From NCBI GenBank assembly GCA_947095535.1, contig OX352774.1:247715825-247779824 (forward strand): a stretch of DNA of 64,000 bases, given 5' to 3'. Of this stretch, positions 34,437-47,283 are shown piece after piece. How positions within the stretch are numbered: the first letter of the stretch is position 1; each line of letters starts with the position of its first letter. The notes below the pieces were generated by a model that saw nothing but the letters and a program-made list of their open reading frames with translations, was not told the origin of the DNA and searched no databases. The DNA is from Poecilobothrus nobilitatus. Lineage: Eukaryota > Arthropoda > Insecta > Diptera > Dolichopodidae. A program made the position numbers and the translations under genes.

Positions 34437-35424
34437 ACTCCCATAATGGATGGAGCTACATAAAAAAAAGTTGTTCTAGAACATTTATTTTTTTATGAGA
34501 CATATCCATGATTATTAATATCTTATTGTTGTATCTAAAAACCGTGTACAAATTTTTTGAACGGACAGACAAAAATTTTTTAAAAAATGCGATACAAAAG
34601 TAAACGTAAAGATAAAAAAAGAATCATAATTTAAGAAAATAATTAGCCAGTAATTAAAACTAAACTAAATATCAATTCACCTGCAAAATTCATAGTTATA
34701 CTTATATATTAAAGATGGTTAAAACTGTATAGTTTTTTTTTTTAATTTTTATTGTTAAATTTTAAAATAGTAATTCTAAATAGCTCGTACTATATTTAAT
34801 TATACTAAAATAGTACTTTTAGTAAAACTTTAATTAAAAATCAAAACCAGGTCATTTATACTTAGTTAAATTTAATTCAACCTTGCTTTAAAATGTTGTT
34901 GTAAATATTAAAAGGGTACTTTAAAGTATTTTAAAGTTCGTTGCAACCATATTTGGTAGTATAATTTTTTCATTAATTTTTGTACATTATTTTGATTTTT
35001 TTTTTTTTTTACCAACTAATTAATCATAAATAAAATTAATATGTTTTTGTTTTTTTTTTTTTTTTGAATTTTTTAATAAAACTTCTAAATAATCTTCACA
35101 AAAAATTTTAAAACATAAAAAAAAAACGGAAACCTTGCAATGTATTACAGACTTGACCAGATTTTTAACACTATAATCAATCAATCAATATCAATTTGTA
35201 TTCATAAAAGTAGGTTGATGTTTTATACAACAAAAAAAAAAAAACAAAATGTTTTATATGTGCTAAGACCAACAATTCTTGAACTTTTGCATACATATTA
35301 CGATCTGTGAAAGCATTGATGATCAAATAGCGATTGGGAAAGACTAATAAAAAATTTTAAAGATTGTTCTTATAATGTATAATTAGTATATATGTATATG
35401 TATATGTATGTAATTAATAAAAAA
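34437..35424. other. AT-rich spacer without a supported gene
   Basis: A/T homopolymers predominate. A weak fragment with AAATTTTTTGAACGGACAGAC (about 34550-34572) may be a scrap of the GGACGGAC repeat families. No coding signal is seen. Confidence 0.45.
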
Positions 35425-35545
35425 TCGAATCTAGTAATCAACGACTCAGTGAAACTAATGTCTCCAGAAATTGAAGCTTAGTCAAATATATGAATAATAA
35501 ATAACTGAATGAATGATGCCGTGGACTTCTTATAGGAGTGGGAAG
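35425..35545 (+). mobile_element. SINE family 1, 3' fragment in + orientation
   Basis: The phrase TAGTAATCAACGACTCAGTG, followed by TTGAAGCTTAGTCAAATATATG, AATAATAAATAACTGAAT and a CTTATAGGAGTGGGAAGG end, matches the 3' third of the SINE at 3985-4410 read on its own strand. The tRNA head is absent, so this is a 5'-truncated or decayed copy. Confidence 0.7.
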
Positions 35546-38184
35546 GGACAAATTCAAATATAACTAAATAATTAAAGAAAAATTAAAATTTTGCACTACA
35601 TCGATTTGCATTTTAAATATCCAGTAATAAAATTTAGCTTTTATATTCTATTTTTGGTTAAATAAATAAAAAATATTTCAAGATACGCTCAATTCAATGA
35701 ATAAAATCTTAGCTACTTAGACATTTCAACCAACTTCGTTTTAGACACTATTATAACAACATGTTTATGCGATTTATTATTTACGGTATACATTGTAATT
35801 GTATTAAAGCTGTTTAAAAAAATCGTTTGTTTGCACAGAAACCCGCAGATACTTTATTTTATAAACGGTTTTTTTTTTTTTTATAATGAAATATAATTGC
35901 ACATGTAACAGCTTTTAATCTAAATTCACTATAATATGTAAATAAAGAGGACAAATATTAATTGTTTATTTTTTTTTTTTTTGAATCTTTTGCTTTTATG
36001 AATCTTTTCATTGTTCAAATTGTATTATACAACAAAATGTTGGTATTTAAAATATAGACGACATCTTTTATTTTGTAAAGTAAATGCAAAAAAAAAAAAA
36101 AATTCAAATTATTAACAAAAACCATCATCAAAAAATATCCATTGTAAAATATCACCAAAGTCTTCAAAAAAAAATAAAAAACTTTTTTTCTCTTGTTTTT
36201 TTTTTTAAATTTTAAATAAACAAAAATGAAAAAATTTTAAAAATATTCTCCCCTCTTTTGTATAATTACTATTTTTGTATGTTTTGTTTTAATTTCCGGA
36301 TCATTTTATTTTTTTTTATTTTTACTCAAACAAATTTTGTTAAAATTAATTAACTATCATTAAATCACTTCTTCCAATATTTTTTTTTTAAGATATAAGT
36401 AAAAAACATCTTTACTCTTTCATTATTATTATGTGTATATATATAGATATTGTATCTACAGTTTAAAACATAGATATTAGATACTATCTGTTAATTATTG
36501 TTTTTCTTTTATAAATTTTACTACAAAATTTTGTTGAAGAAAATTATTGTAGATCACAAGCGTTAAACAATATAAGCGTTTATTAATCAAAAAGAAAAAA
36601 AAAAAAAAACAAAAAAAAAGGCACAGAATAAAAAGAAAGAAAAAGATTCAAAAAGTTTGAAAGTAGAAATGGTTATTTTATTAAATAAAAAGATACTTTT
36701 CAGTTTGTTGAAGTATCTTGAATGTATCTTAAAAATCTACAAAAAAAAAAAAAAAACAATATGGTAAGGGAATAAGGCAAAAGGCAATAGAAAAAAAAAA
36801 TGGGTGTTTTATTAATGAAGCATTTTAAATTTTTTATATGCCTGTTAAATTATTACGGTAGTTAATTATTGTTATATTGTTTTTTTTTTTTTTTTTCTTA
36901 TTATTTGTATCTTATTTTATCATTAAATTACAATTTAATAATAGTAATAAATTTTGAATAATTTGTTTTTATTTTTTTCTTGTTGATAATTTCAAAAAAA
37001 AAAAAAGTTAATTTAATGTTTATTTAGGTTAGAGTTAATTATTTAATATAAACAATAAAATTTTTTCTATGTCAATATAGGATAAAAATTTATATTGAAT
37101 TTATAAAAAAATTTTTAAAATTTAAAATTATTTAAGTACCTATTTGAAATTTTTAAAGATGCGGGGCGATAAAGCCACAGGTCATATATCCATATTTCAT
37201 CAATATGGGAAGATAGGTTTTATGATGGAATATGATGGCTTTACTCATTTGAATCAGTCATAAAAGCCATATTCATAAAATATAGTTTTATCGCATACCA
37301 CAATTTTTAAAGCCTCATCTTACAATCCTCAAAAAAAAAAAAGTACTCTAGTGTATTTCTACTCAGTATATAAATAAACATTCTATAAAAATTTGAACTT
37401 TGAAAATTCGGCTGAAATTTTACCCAAAAAACATTTACATGTTGATTATAATATAATATAATTTACATAAGAAAATTTATACTCAAGTTAACACAGCTTT
37501 TCAAAGTTTTATCAAATACACAAAGTTACATAAAAATTTCAGTAAAAACAAAAAAAAAGTTGGGGATGTCAAAACTTAAAATTGGGTAAATTGATATACA
37601 TATGTACATTCTTAAGTATATAGTTTTTGTTATATATACAGAATATTGAAATATTTTGAAGATGGATAAAAACTATTCTAAAGCCTGTTGCCAAAATATT
37701 TACATTTTTGTTACAAAAAAAGAAAACTAGAAAAAAGTTTATAATTCGATTAAAATCTAATCTATGTATGTATATGTATATAGAATATTAGTAGAATTTT
37801 TAAATTCTTAATTCAACTCATTAAATAAACTATCCTGCACCTTAAAGTAACAATAATATTAGGTATCTTGTCAATTAACATTGATTGACAACATTAAAAT
37901 TATGATGTTTATCAAAAATGACTTATAAATAATATAAAATGTTGTTTTACTCATTAACTTAAAATCTGAATCTGAAAATATCATAATTTCATTTTTCAAA
38001 TTGTAAATATATATATTGAAGTCTCCTCAAAGCCTTCTCCTAAAAACTAAAACTGGTTGTTAAAATAATTAATAAAAAATCCATAAATCTATAAAATATT
38101 TTATATAATAAAAAAAAAAATATTTACAGATTTTTTCTAATTAATCACTTACATCTATGTACATATATTTTATTATTCAAAAAA
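35546..38184. other. AT-rich spacer without a supported gene
   Basis: Many poly(A)/poly(T) tracts of 10-19 bases occur (for example near 35870, 36595, 36880). A small imperfect inverted repeat, GCGATAAAGCC...ATATGGCTTT...TTTATCGC, spans about 37165-37295. No exon or RNA gene can be supported. Confidence 0.5.
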
Positions 38185-41014
38185 AACGAGGAAGAGTGCA
38201 GTAGAGTAGACTGTGTCAACTCTGGGATACCCGTATGAACGTAATATATCCTGTTTCTATAAAACTTGATCATCTTTTAAAAACATTCAGAGTTTTAGTA
38301 CCGAACTACAGAGATATATTTATGTAAATTGTGGAGTTGTATGATAGCTACCCGAATCTATTGCGCCTAGCTTCATTAAGTTCCAAGAAATGCAAAAAGC
38401 CTGAACCGGCTGCTTTAGACCATTCAAATTTTACAAAAGTTTTTGGCATGCAACTCGACACTTTTTCACTAAATTTCAGATAGCTAGCTTCAATAGACAC
38501 TGAGTTATTTTCATTTAAAAGGAGAAGTTGTATGGCAACTATCCGAACCTGTCATATCATCACAACAAAATTTTACAGAAGTTGTTGCCATAAAACTCGA
38601 TCATCATTTGCAAAATTTCAGATACCTAGATTAAATAGACACTGGGTTATTTCCATTTAAAGAAAGAAGTTGTATGGCAGCTACTCGAACCCGGCGGCCG
38701 AAAATGCTGGAGTTAAATAGCAAAACTAACAATTTTGTAAAAGTGACGTAAAAAAAATTGCAGCCTCCTAACTCCTTTATTTTTTGAGTTATCGTGCGGA
38801 CGGACACTGAGTTATTTTCATTTAAAAAGAGAAGTTGTATGGCAGCTACCCGAACCCGTCACACCACCACAACCAAATTTTGCAGAAGTTATTGCCATAA
38901 AACTTGATCATCATTCGCAAAATTTCAGATACCTAGATTGAACAGACACTGGGTTATTTCTATTTAAAGAAAGAAGTTGTATGGCAGCTACTCGAACCCG
39001 GCGGCCGAAAATGCTGGAGTTAAATAGCAAAACTAACAATTTTGCAAGAGTGACGTAAAAAAAATTTCAGCCTCCTAGCTCCTTTATTTTTTGAGTTATC
39101 GTGCGGACGGACACTGAGTTCTTTTCATTTAAAAAGAGATTTTGTATGGCAGCTACCCGAACCCGTCGCACCAGCACAACCAAATTTTGTAGAAGTTGTT
39201 GCCATAAAACTTGATCATCATTTGCAAAATTTCAGATACCTAGATTGAACAGACACTGGGTTATTTCTATTTAAAGAAAGAAGTTGTATAGCAGCTACTC
39301 GAACCCGGCGGCCGAAAATGCTGGAGTTAAATAGCAAAACTAACAATTTTGCAAGAGTGACGTAAAAAAAATTTCAGCCTCCTAGCTCCTTTATTTTTTG
39401 AGTTATCGTGCGGACGGACACTGAGTTCTTTTCATTTAAAAAGAGATTTTGTATGGCAGCTACCCGAACCCGTCGCACCAGCACAACCAAATTTTGTAGA
39501 AGTTGTTGCCATAAAACTTGATCATCATTTGCAAAATTTCAGATACCTAGATTGAACAGACACTGGGTTATTTCTATTTAAAGAAAGAAGTTGTATGGCA
39601 GCTACTCGAACCCGGCGGCCGAAAATGCTGGAGTTAAATAGCAAAACTAACAATTTTGCAAGAGTGACGTAAAAAAAATTTCAGCCTCCTAGCTCCTTTA
39701 TTTTTTGAGTTATCGTGCGGACGGACACTGAGTTCTTTTCATTTAAAAAGAGATTTTGTATGGCAGCTACCCGAACCCGTCGCACCAGCACAACCAAATT
39801 TTGTAGAAGTTGTTGCCATAAAACTTGATCATCATTCGCAAAATTTCAGATACCTAGATTGAACAGACACTGGGTTATTTCTATTTAAAGAAAGAAGTTG
39901 TATGGCAGCTACCCGAACCCGCGGACAGAAAATGCTGGAGTTAAATAGCAAAACTAACAATTTTACAAAAGTGACGTAAAAAAATTTTCAGCCTCCTAGC
40001 TCCTCTATTTTTTGAGTTATCGTGCGGACGGACACTGAGTTCTTTTCATTTAAAAAGGGATTTTGTATGGCAGCTACCCGAACCCGTCGCACCAGCACAA
40101 CCAAATTTTGTAGAAGTTGTTGCCATAAAACTTGATCATCATTTGCAAGATTTCAGACGCCTAGCTTTATTAACTTCCAAGAGGTGCAAGAAGCCTGAAC
40201 CGGCTGTTCTAGGCCAAACAAATTTTACAAAAGTTGTTGGCATATAACTCGACACTTCTTTACTAAATTTCAGATTCCTAGCTTCAATAAACACTGAGTT
40301 ATTCTCATTTAACCGGATAAGTTGTATGGCAGCTACCCGAACCCGCCGCACCACCACAACCAAATTTTACAAAAGTTGTTGCCATAAAACTTGATCATCA
40401 TTTGCAAAATTTCAGACGCCTAGCTTCATTAGGTTCCAAGAGGTGCAAGAAGTCTGAACCGGCTGCTCTAGACCAACCAAATTTTACAAAAGTTGTTGGC
40501 ATGTAACTCGACCCCTCTTTACTAAATTTCAGATTCCTAGCTTCAATAAACACTGAGTTATTCTCATTTAAACGGAGAAGTTGTATGGCAGCTACCCGAA
40601 CCCGCTGCACCAGCACAACCAAATTTTACGGAAGTTGTTGCCATAAAACTTGATCATCATTTGCAAAATTTCAGAAACCTAGCTTGAATAGATACTGAGT
40701 TATTTCTATATAAAGATAGAAGTTGTATGGCAGCTACTCGAACCCGCCGACCGAAAATGTTGGATTTAAATAGCAAAACTAACAATTTTGCAAAAGTGAC
40801 GTAAAAAAAATTTCAGCCCCCTAGCTCCTTTATTTTTTGAGTTATCGTGCGGACGGACGGACGGACGGACGGACGTACATGGCTTAATCGACTCAGAATT
40901 CGATTCTGAGCCGATCCATACCTTTGACACTATATCTAGCTCGACTCCTTTAAGGTGTCACAAACGTAATGGCAAATTTATTATACCCTTGAACATAGTT
41001 CATACGGGTATAAA
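38185..41014 (+). mobile_element. DINE-1/Helentron-like element, copy B (2.8 kb, with tandem repeats)
   Basis: It begins AACGAGGAAGAGTGCAGTAG and has ATACCCGTATGAAC near 38227. It ends GTTCATACGGGTATAA (to about 41013), so the subterminal inverted repeats agree with the copy at 5527-6212. The centre is expanded by tandem duplication (see the 307-bp array). The 3' part has GGACGGACGGACGGACGGAC, AATCGACTCAGAATTCGATT, GAGCCGATCC and GGTGTCACAAACGTAATGG, a layout like dipteran DINE-1 elements. No helicase is encoded; the frames at 40139-40363 and 40398-40622 merely repeat the unit. Confidence 0.8.
38500..40060 (+). repeat. Tandem array of 307-bp units
   Basis: The landmark GTGCGGACGGACACTGAG occurs at 38794, 39101, 39408, 39715 and 40022, exactly 307 bp apart each time. 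The units are nearly identical in the middle (39101-39715), which suggests recent expansion by unequal exchange or rolling-circle copying. A separate reiteration with an offset of about 259 bp (ATTTGCAAGATTTCAGACGC at 40141 and ATTTGCAAAATTTCAGACGC near 40400) follows. Confidence 0.9.
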
Positions 41015-44008
41015 AATGTGTGATACTAATTGGTTACGTATATAATAACTATAGCAACAATGTATATAAACATTCTTATTTTAATATGCATTATGCATAT
41101 TATATTGAAATGTATACATGAACTACCTGTCAGTATGGAGTAGGGTAAATAATATGGCATTTTCCAATTAATTCCTAAATGTTTTATTATACCTACTATA
41201 GATATATTTTTTAGAATTTAACGGGAATGAACCGGAAAATTATTTCAATATTTTAATTTATTTATTAAATAACAAAAAATACTGTTTTATGTTGACATGG
41301 TGGAACATTTTTGCAAATTAAATTTTCCATCATATTAAAATGAATCTCTTATAGAATTTACTAAGTATTTATATATTTCAGTAATGTGCAATTTTTTGAA
41401 ATTGAAAAATTAGTTAATATCTGCTAGAATAACAGGAATTTGGAAGTTTTTCATAAAATCAGATTTACTTTCTTCATTTATCATAAAGTGATTAAGTTAC
41501 GGTATGTTATAGAAAACAAATTTTTATTTTATTAATCATTTTTATACTCTTTTTATCTGACAACATTTAGTTTTTTTTTTTTTTATTTAAAATTTAATTT
41601 AATTTTTGAATGAGTGTTATACTGTTCAGTCTAATACAATTTTCCCTCTTTGTCAAAAATTTTTCATCTTAATAAAGTAATAAAAAAATAAAGTGTTTCT
41701 TTTATTTCGAGAAAAAAAAAAAAAACATTGGAATGTGGAAATTAACTAAATATCATAGTAGTGTTTCAAAACAAGAAATAAAAAAGAAACAAAAAAAACC
41801 ACTAAAACCTGGTAATAGCAGTAGCATCACTTCAAATTTTTAAGTTCAGTGACTAATATTAGTAATTTTTTTTCTAAATTGTTTTTTTCTTTCTAAAATT
41901 TTATTAAAGAAAATTACAACAAGATTTTTGTTTTTTTTTTTTTTCGTTTTAATAAAAACAGCTCTGTCTTTCTTTCTCTATTTTCTGTTTTAGTTCTTTT
42001 TTTTTTTTTTTTTTGTGAGTCAGTTTGATTTATATCAGTGACACCTGCTTTATTCTTATAAAAAAAAAACTATGTATACCTATATGAATTTGTGGTAGAT
42101 TTGGCTAAAGTATAATTCTTATGTATGTTGAGCACCATTATATTAGAAACTTTGTAGGATGAATGGTTAATGGTAAAAAAAAAAAAAAATACACACACAA
42201 AAAGTGGTGGATAAATTAAGATTATCTATCATTTAATATTGTTATGTTGATTGTTCTTTCATACCTGTTATTACTATATAAAATGAAACACCTGCATGCA
42301 CAAAAAAAAATCATTTTCTACATCAAGTAATACAAATAAAAAAAAAAAAAACAATTTTCAATGTACTGATGAAAGTGTTCTATTTGTAGCTACAGTAGCC
42401 AGCAAAATAAATGCAATGCTTTAAATAAAATAAATTTGTACAACTTTTCTAATAGTTAATTAAAAAAGAAAAGACTGAGGATACATAACAAATAATTTTA
42501 AATTACATAAGTAAATACTTGTATTAATTATATATTTAATTCTGTGACCCTAAATCCTAAATAAGAACTGATAGAAGAAAGTTCGAAAAAAATAATTATT
42601 ATTGTGATTTAAAAATTTTCATTATAACTATTCTAAATTTGGAATAACGAATATAATTACTTACCCTTACTACTACTCTTTTTCCCTTTTTTTGCTTTTT
42701 TTTTTTTGGCAATTACTGTACTTATTATAAGTACATAATATTTTAAGTAAATGCTTATATTATGCAATGCATTAAAAAAATTTAGGGCAAAGGAAGTAAA
42801 AATCAAAATAAAAAAAAAACATAAACTACAAAAAAACAAAAACCTTTAAAAAAAAACTTTAAAAGACCTGAACAGGTGTTACTACTGATACATTATAATA
42901 TAATATCAAAAAAAAAAAAAAAACAAAAATTAAGTGATCCTTAAATCCCCTTTTCAAACGAGGATGTTTTGTTATTATTTTTTATATTTTTGATGAATGC
43001 ATACATATGTAAGTGCACATATGCTTAAACATTTTTTTTATTAAAATATTATGCAATTGAGAGAAATTAAAAATAAGATGAATAAATCTGAATAATATGT
43101 TATTTTATATCCTTTTGAAAAAATGCCGGTGCTGTCCGGTAGTTACTTCCTTTTTATTTTTTATTACATTCATATTTTTTAAAATACTTATTGTGGTGCT
43201 TTTCTTTCTTATTGTTGATGATACTTTTGAAGGTGGAAGTAGATAAAGATATAATTTTTTTCTTATAATGCTGTATTTAATAATTTTTTATTATGGATGA
43301 ATGAATTTATCTTGGTATGGTCCATTGATGATGAAAAATCTGTTCAATTTTCTCTTTTTTGTTTTTTTTTATTTTTATCCTATTGTGGACTTATCAGAGT
43401 AATTCTGTTTTTTAACAAAAGGTTTCCAACATAAAAACACTAAAATGAAATTTTTAATACCATAAACCTTGAGAAGATAAGAAAATGAAGGAAAAAAAAA
43501 AATATTTGCATTAATTAATAGCCAAAACACTGAAACAATAAAAATTCTATAGGTACTTATACTGCAAACAATAAATTAATTGTTATTAAGGTAACTTTAT
43601 ATTAAATATTGATAGGAAGGTTTAAATAAAGAACAATTAATTAAAAATTGCAGCAAGGATGCTATTATTTAATTAAATTGAAATAAAAATTCAAAAACAA
43701 AAACAACAGATGAACGGGAACAATTTTAAGAAAAGGATGTTACATATGAGAAAAACAAAAAAAAAAAAAAAACGTTATTTTTAATTTAATTGTTTTGGTT
43801 CATTTTGAATTAAGCTTCTGAACAGAAATTTGCAGGATTCTCTTTTTTTTAATTCAAATGTATTTTTGAAACCATTTTTAATTCACTTTAAGTGATTTTT
43901 TGTACAATAAATGTAATAAATTACATAAATAAAGCCTATTTTTTCAAAATTATAATAATGAAAATAATCAATTTAAAAAATATCTCGTCATTTATCCACC
44001 CTTATCAA
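41015..44008. other. AT-rich spacer; one possible micro-exon at 42665-42715
   Basis: No conventional gene is seen. Poly(A)/poly(T) tracts and isolated microsatellites dominate. The only coding-like signal is a lysine-rich 51-nt segment on the minus strand between splice-like sites (separate entry). Confidence 0.45.
42665..42715 (-). other. Candidate lysine/serine-rich micro-exon (weak)
   Basis: On the minus strand a TACAG acceptor-like end (42720-42716) precedes 51 nt, followed by a consensus GTAAGT donor (42664-42659). Read as 2+48+1 nt, it encodes IAKKKKAKKGKKSSSK and would preserve frame if skipped. The pyrimidine tract before the acceptor is poor and the poly-A content makes a chance origin likely. 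It would fit if this half of the window were an intron of a minus-strand gene, which is not otherwise shown. Confidence 0.15.
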
Positions 44009-44216
44009 TGTTAAACTTGCCACGTATCATCAAAATTTGTCATCAAATTAAAGCTCGATTTATAGAATTTTTAGTTTTATTTTGGCATAATAAGCATGCA
44101 TGACATAATAAGCATGCCATTTAGCATGCTTATTTAGCTTTTTGTATTCAAACAAAACCATGACTCGTACCTCAATTGAATGAAAAATATTGATGAAACA
44201 TATCACAAGTCTAACA
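44009..44216. mobile_element. MITE (~210 bp), copy 1
   Basis: The left end reads TGTTAAACTTGCCACGTATC. The right end, read on the minus strand, is TGTTAGACTTGTGATATGTT. The interior shares CATCAAAATTTGTCA...AAATTAAAGC and TTTTATTTTGGCATAATAA with the element at 50707-50930, in the same orientation. A local reiteration of AATAAGCATGC occurs only in this copy. No coding capacity. Confidence 0.65.
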
Positions 44217-44346
44217 TAGATATACGGAAGGTCTGGTAGTCGAAGGTTATAAAGAAAGAAGATGATAGGGAGGGTCGAAAAAAGGAAACCTTTTTTTTCG
44301 TGACTTGAATGATATTTGCAATGGTATAAAAAAAACCACTAAAAGA

Positions 44347-44498
44347 ACTCCCTAATCCCTAGCCAATATACTGCTTTCGCAGGTAAGGCTTTCATCTCAT
44401 TATATTGGCTAAAGGAGGAGGTGGGTTTAGTCAGTAAGAATCTAACACTACTAAGGGAAAATTCTTGGTGTCTTTCAAAGATTCTCACCTCCCTTAGG
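44347..44498 (-). repeat. Structured ~150-bp dispersed repeat, copy B
   Basis: This is the inverted counterpart of 28151-28300. Read on the minus strand it begins CTAAGGGAGGTGAGAATCTT and contains GATTCTTACTGACTAAACCC, ACCTCCTCCTTTAGCCAATA and AGTATATTGGCTAGGG. The arm sequences are better conserved than the loops between them, which suggests that the fold matters or that both copies are young. The frame at 44339-44542 is a shadow of this repeat. Confidence 0.7.
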
Positions 44499-47283
44499 AA
44501 AAAAAAAACTGCAAGAACATTGAAAAGGTTTCTTTCGTTCATTTATATTTTCAAATCAAATCAGCATAAAATAAAAGAACTCAGAAATTGTTAAATTAAA
44601 TGTCAAAAAAAAAAAAAAAACGAAAATCTAAAAATTGGACATAAATCCTTTCAAAAAATTACTTTGTCAAATCAAATTTTGCTGTTTTAATTCATCCTTG
44701 GAAAAAAATATTTTTATATTTTATTTCAACTCTTTTTCTTTTTTTTTTTTGTTCACAAACTATCCAATGTTTTAAGAAAAAATAAAAAAAATCTCATATT
44801 TCATATCAATTGCAAAGATTAAGGATGCGATCGGAAGAATATGAAATTTTCAATTTCAATAATTTTATTTTCAATAAAAAATTTCAAATCTGTTGCTTAT
44901 CTATTTTTTCTTGTTTTTTTTTTTTTTTTAATATACATATTTACATAAAACTTTTAATTCATATTTCATTCAAAAATTGCCTTTAACAATTCAAAACAAA
45001 ATATCTTTAAAATCATAATTTGTGTCTGTTTAAGTAAATGTAAAAAAAAATTAATGAAAAAATATAAATAAATCTGAAATTTCGTAGAATAGAAGACGGA
45101 TGAAAAATGATTAATAAATATTGTCATAATACTATATACATTCCCAATAGCCAACAATCATTATGATCAAAATTTGCTCATTTAAAGAATTTTAGCGGAA
45201 AAAACAGCTTTAAATCTAATACCGATTTATATTTATTCGTACACAAAAAAAAATTATTAAATTTATTAAAATCGATATTTTATCTTAAATCTGCATTCTC
45301 TCGTTTTTTCTCCTATAATATACACTTACCCTCCTAATCTATCTACCCTCCTATTCAATCCTTCGTATTCCTTTAGTCGACACTAAATTATCTCTCAATT
45401 TTTTCAAATCAAATTCCAAATTGTCTGATCCATGAAATCTTTTAATTTAAAAAATAAAAACAAAAAAAAAAACAAAAATAATCAAAAACTTTATAGAGAG
45501 AGAAAACTATATTGAAATACGAAAAAGAAAGAAATAGATACGACGAGATAAAAATAAGATAAAAAAGATAAAAGTAAAATTCGATAAAAATAGAAAAAAA
45601 AAGGATATTTTTTTTTTTGCTTTATCATTCTTTTACGTGTTTTTCCTTTTTTTTTTTTTGTCTTGTTGTTGTCTCCTTCAATTTTTTTTTCTGTTTTTTT
45701 TTTTCCTTGTCTTTTAAGCATCTCATAAATATGATTGCTTTTTTTTGTTGCTGTCATTGCTTTTCTTTTTGCTGTCATTCAAAAAAAAAAAATTTTTTCT
45801 TGCTGTTTAAAAAAGAAAAAGTGCAAGATTTTTCTCTTAAAAATAAGTTGTTATATTCTGAAATACTGGAATCATAAAAATGAAAAAAAAAGAAAATATA
45901 AAAAAATGGATTAAGAAAATATCCTTGGTTTTAAATGGAAGAGGTTTAGAAAAAGAGTGAAAAAAAAAAGAATATATTAAATAGAAATTGTTGATATTTT
46001 TAATTTGTACTGAAGTACTGAAATATACAGACTGGAATGGACTAACTTTTAAAACACTAAATGAAATTAATGAAAGATTTATAAAATAAAATGAGTTTTT
46101 AATGAGTTCAAAATGAGTATGATGTTACATATAAAGAAAATTATATGAATAAAATAACACAAATTTTCTTTGCTTTTCCTCTTTTTCTGCTCTGTTAATT
46201 CATTGTTTCTCTAGTCACTTTTGATTAGTCTTTGTTTTTTTTTTTTGATCCCTTTATGTCTTGTTAAGGGTTCAATGTGAAAATGCATATCATATAAAAA
46301 AAATTTGGTTATATATAAGAACTTCTTTCAAGGTTCAACTATTCAGAACTATTATTAGAACCTACATTAATTTTTAAATTAAAAAGGACTCAAACTTCAC
46401 TCCTTTCTTAAAAAAAAGTTTTTTTTTTTTTGTAATACATTATGATAGTAACATAATTTTTATTTTGTTTAAAGTGTAAAGTTAAATCGTACGGCTAAAG
46501 ACAAAAAGTTCCATTTTAATATATAAGTGCAGAAAACTGATATGTGCACTTATATTTGGGTATATAAGCAAAATAAAGGACTTATTTGTACAATATTGAT
46601 TTTCTTTTTTTATTTCTATTTTTTTATTTTTTATTTTTTATTTCTACAAGGATAATTTTGCTTTTGTTTCCACAGCTCTGCACTGTTAACATTTTTTTTT
46701 TTTTAATTTTTTATATCATACATACATTTATTAGAATGCTTTTGACCTTTACCATTACATTTTATCATATTATATACAAAAATTTGAAAATATTTATATT
46801 CTGGAAAATTTCAGATTTTTGTTATGGTATGGTAGTTATGGTATAATATTAAAAGTATAGATCCATTCATTCATTTAACTAAAAAGTTAAATTATAAGTA
46901 TGTTTTGTAGGCTAGATAGTTAAAATTATCGAATATAAATAATTAACTTCGACACTTCTTTATCTATTGTATCCTTTTCGTATTTACACGTCTTTACAAG
47001 AGAATATCAAGACTTTTGAAACATTTTGTTTATCATTTTTCTAAGATGTAAATATGTAGAAAAGAACAAAGAAAAGATCAAACAAAAATATGAAAAAGGG
47101 AGTCAAACTAAATTAAGTTGGTTGTTTTTTATCCTAAGATCCAATTGTATTGTCAATTACGGTCTGATTCCGCTATTCTCAAATTTTTTTTAAACTGTGT
47201 AACTCAATTTCAACTGTTGAGGGCTAAATTTGGAAGAGATTATGAAAACAATTTTATTGGTACGCTAATCAATATAAAAGTTG
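44499..47283. other. AT-rich spacer without a supported gene
   Basis: Long A and T homopolymers and purine/pyrimidine-biased tracts (45470-45790) produce lysine-rich and phenylalanine-rich open frames on opposite strands. These are composition artefacts. A slightly less biased patch at 45290-45420, with pyrimidine-rich TACCCTCCTAATCTATCTACCC, has a GTAAGT donor-like site on the minus strand, but no exon can be defined. Confidence 0.5.

Noticed and set aside
38500..40060. Regularly spaced repeats considered as a CRISPR array
   Set aside because: The unit is 307 bp with no spacer structure, in eukaryotic DNA with a transposon-like frame around it.
40139..40622. Two similar 74-codon frames with RVRVAAIQLLRLNENNSVFIEARN-like content
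   Set aside because: They are the same segment of a reiterated unit inside the DINE-1-like element. Similarity comes from DNA duplication, and there is no start/stop or codon conservation beyond that.
45491..45877. Lysine-rich minus frame and Phe/Cys-rich + frame
   Set aside because: Both arise from purine/pyrimidine-biased tracts; opposite-strand artefacts of the same low-complexity DNA.
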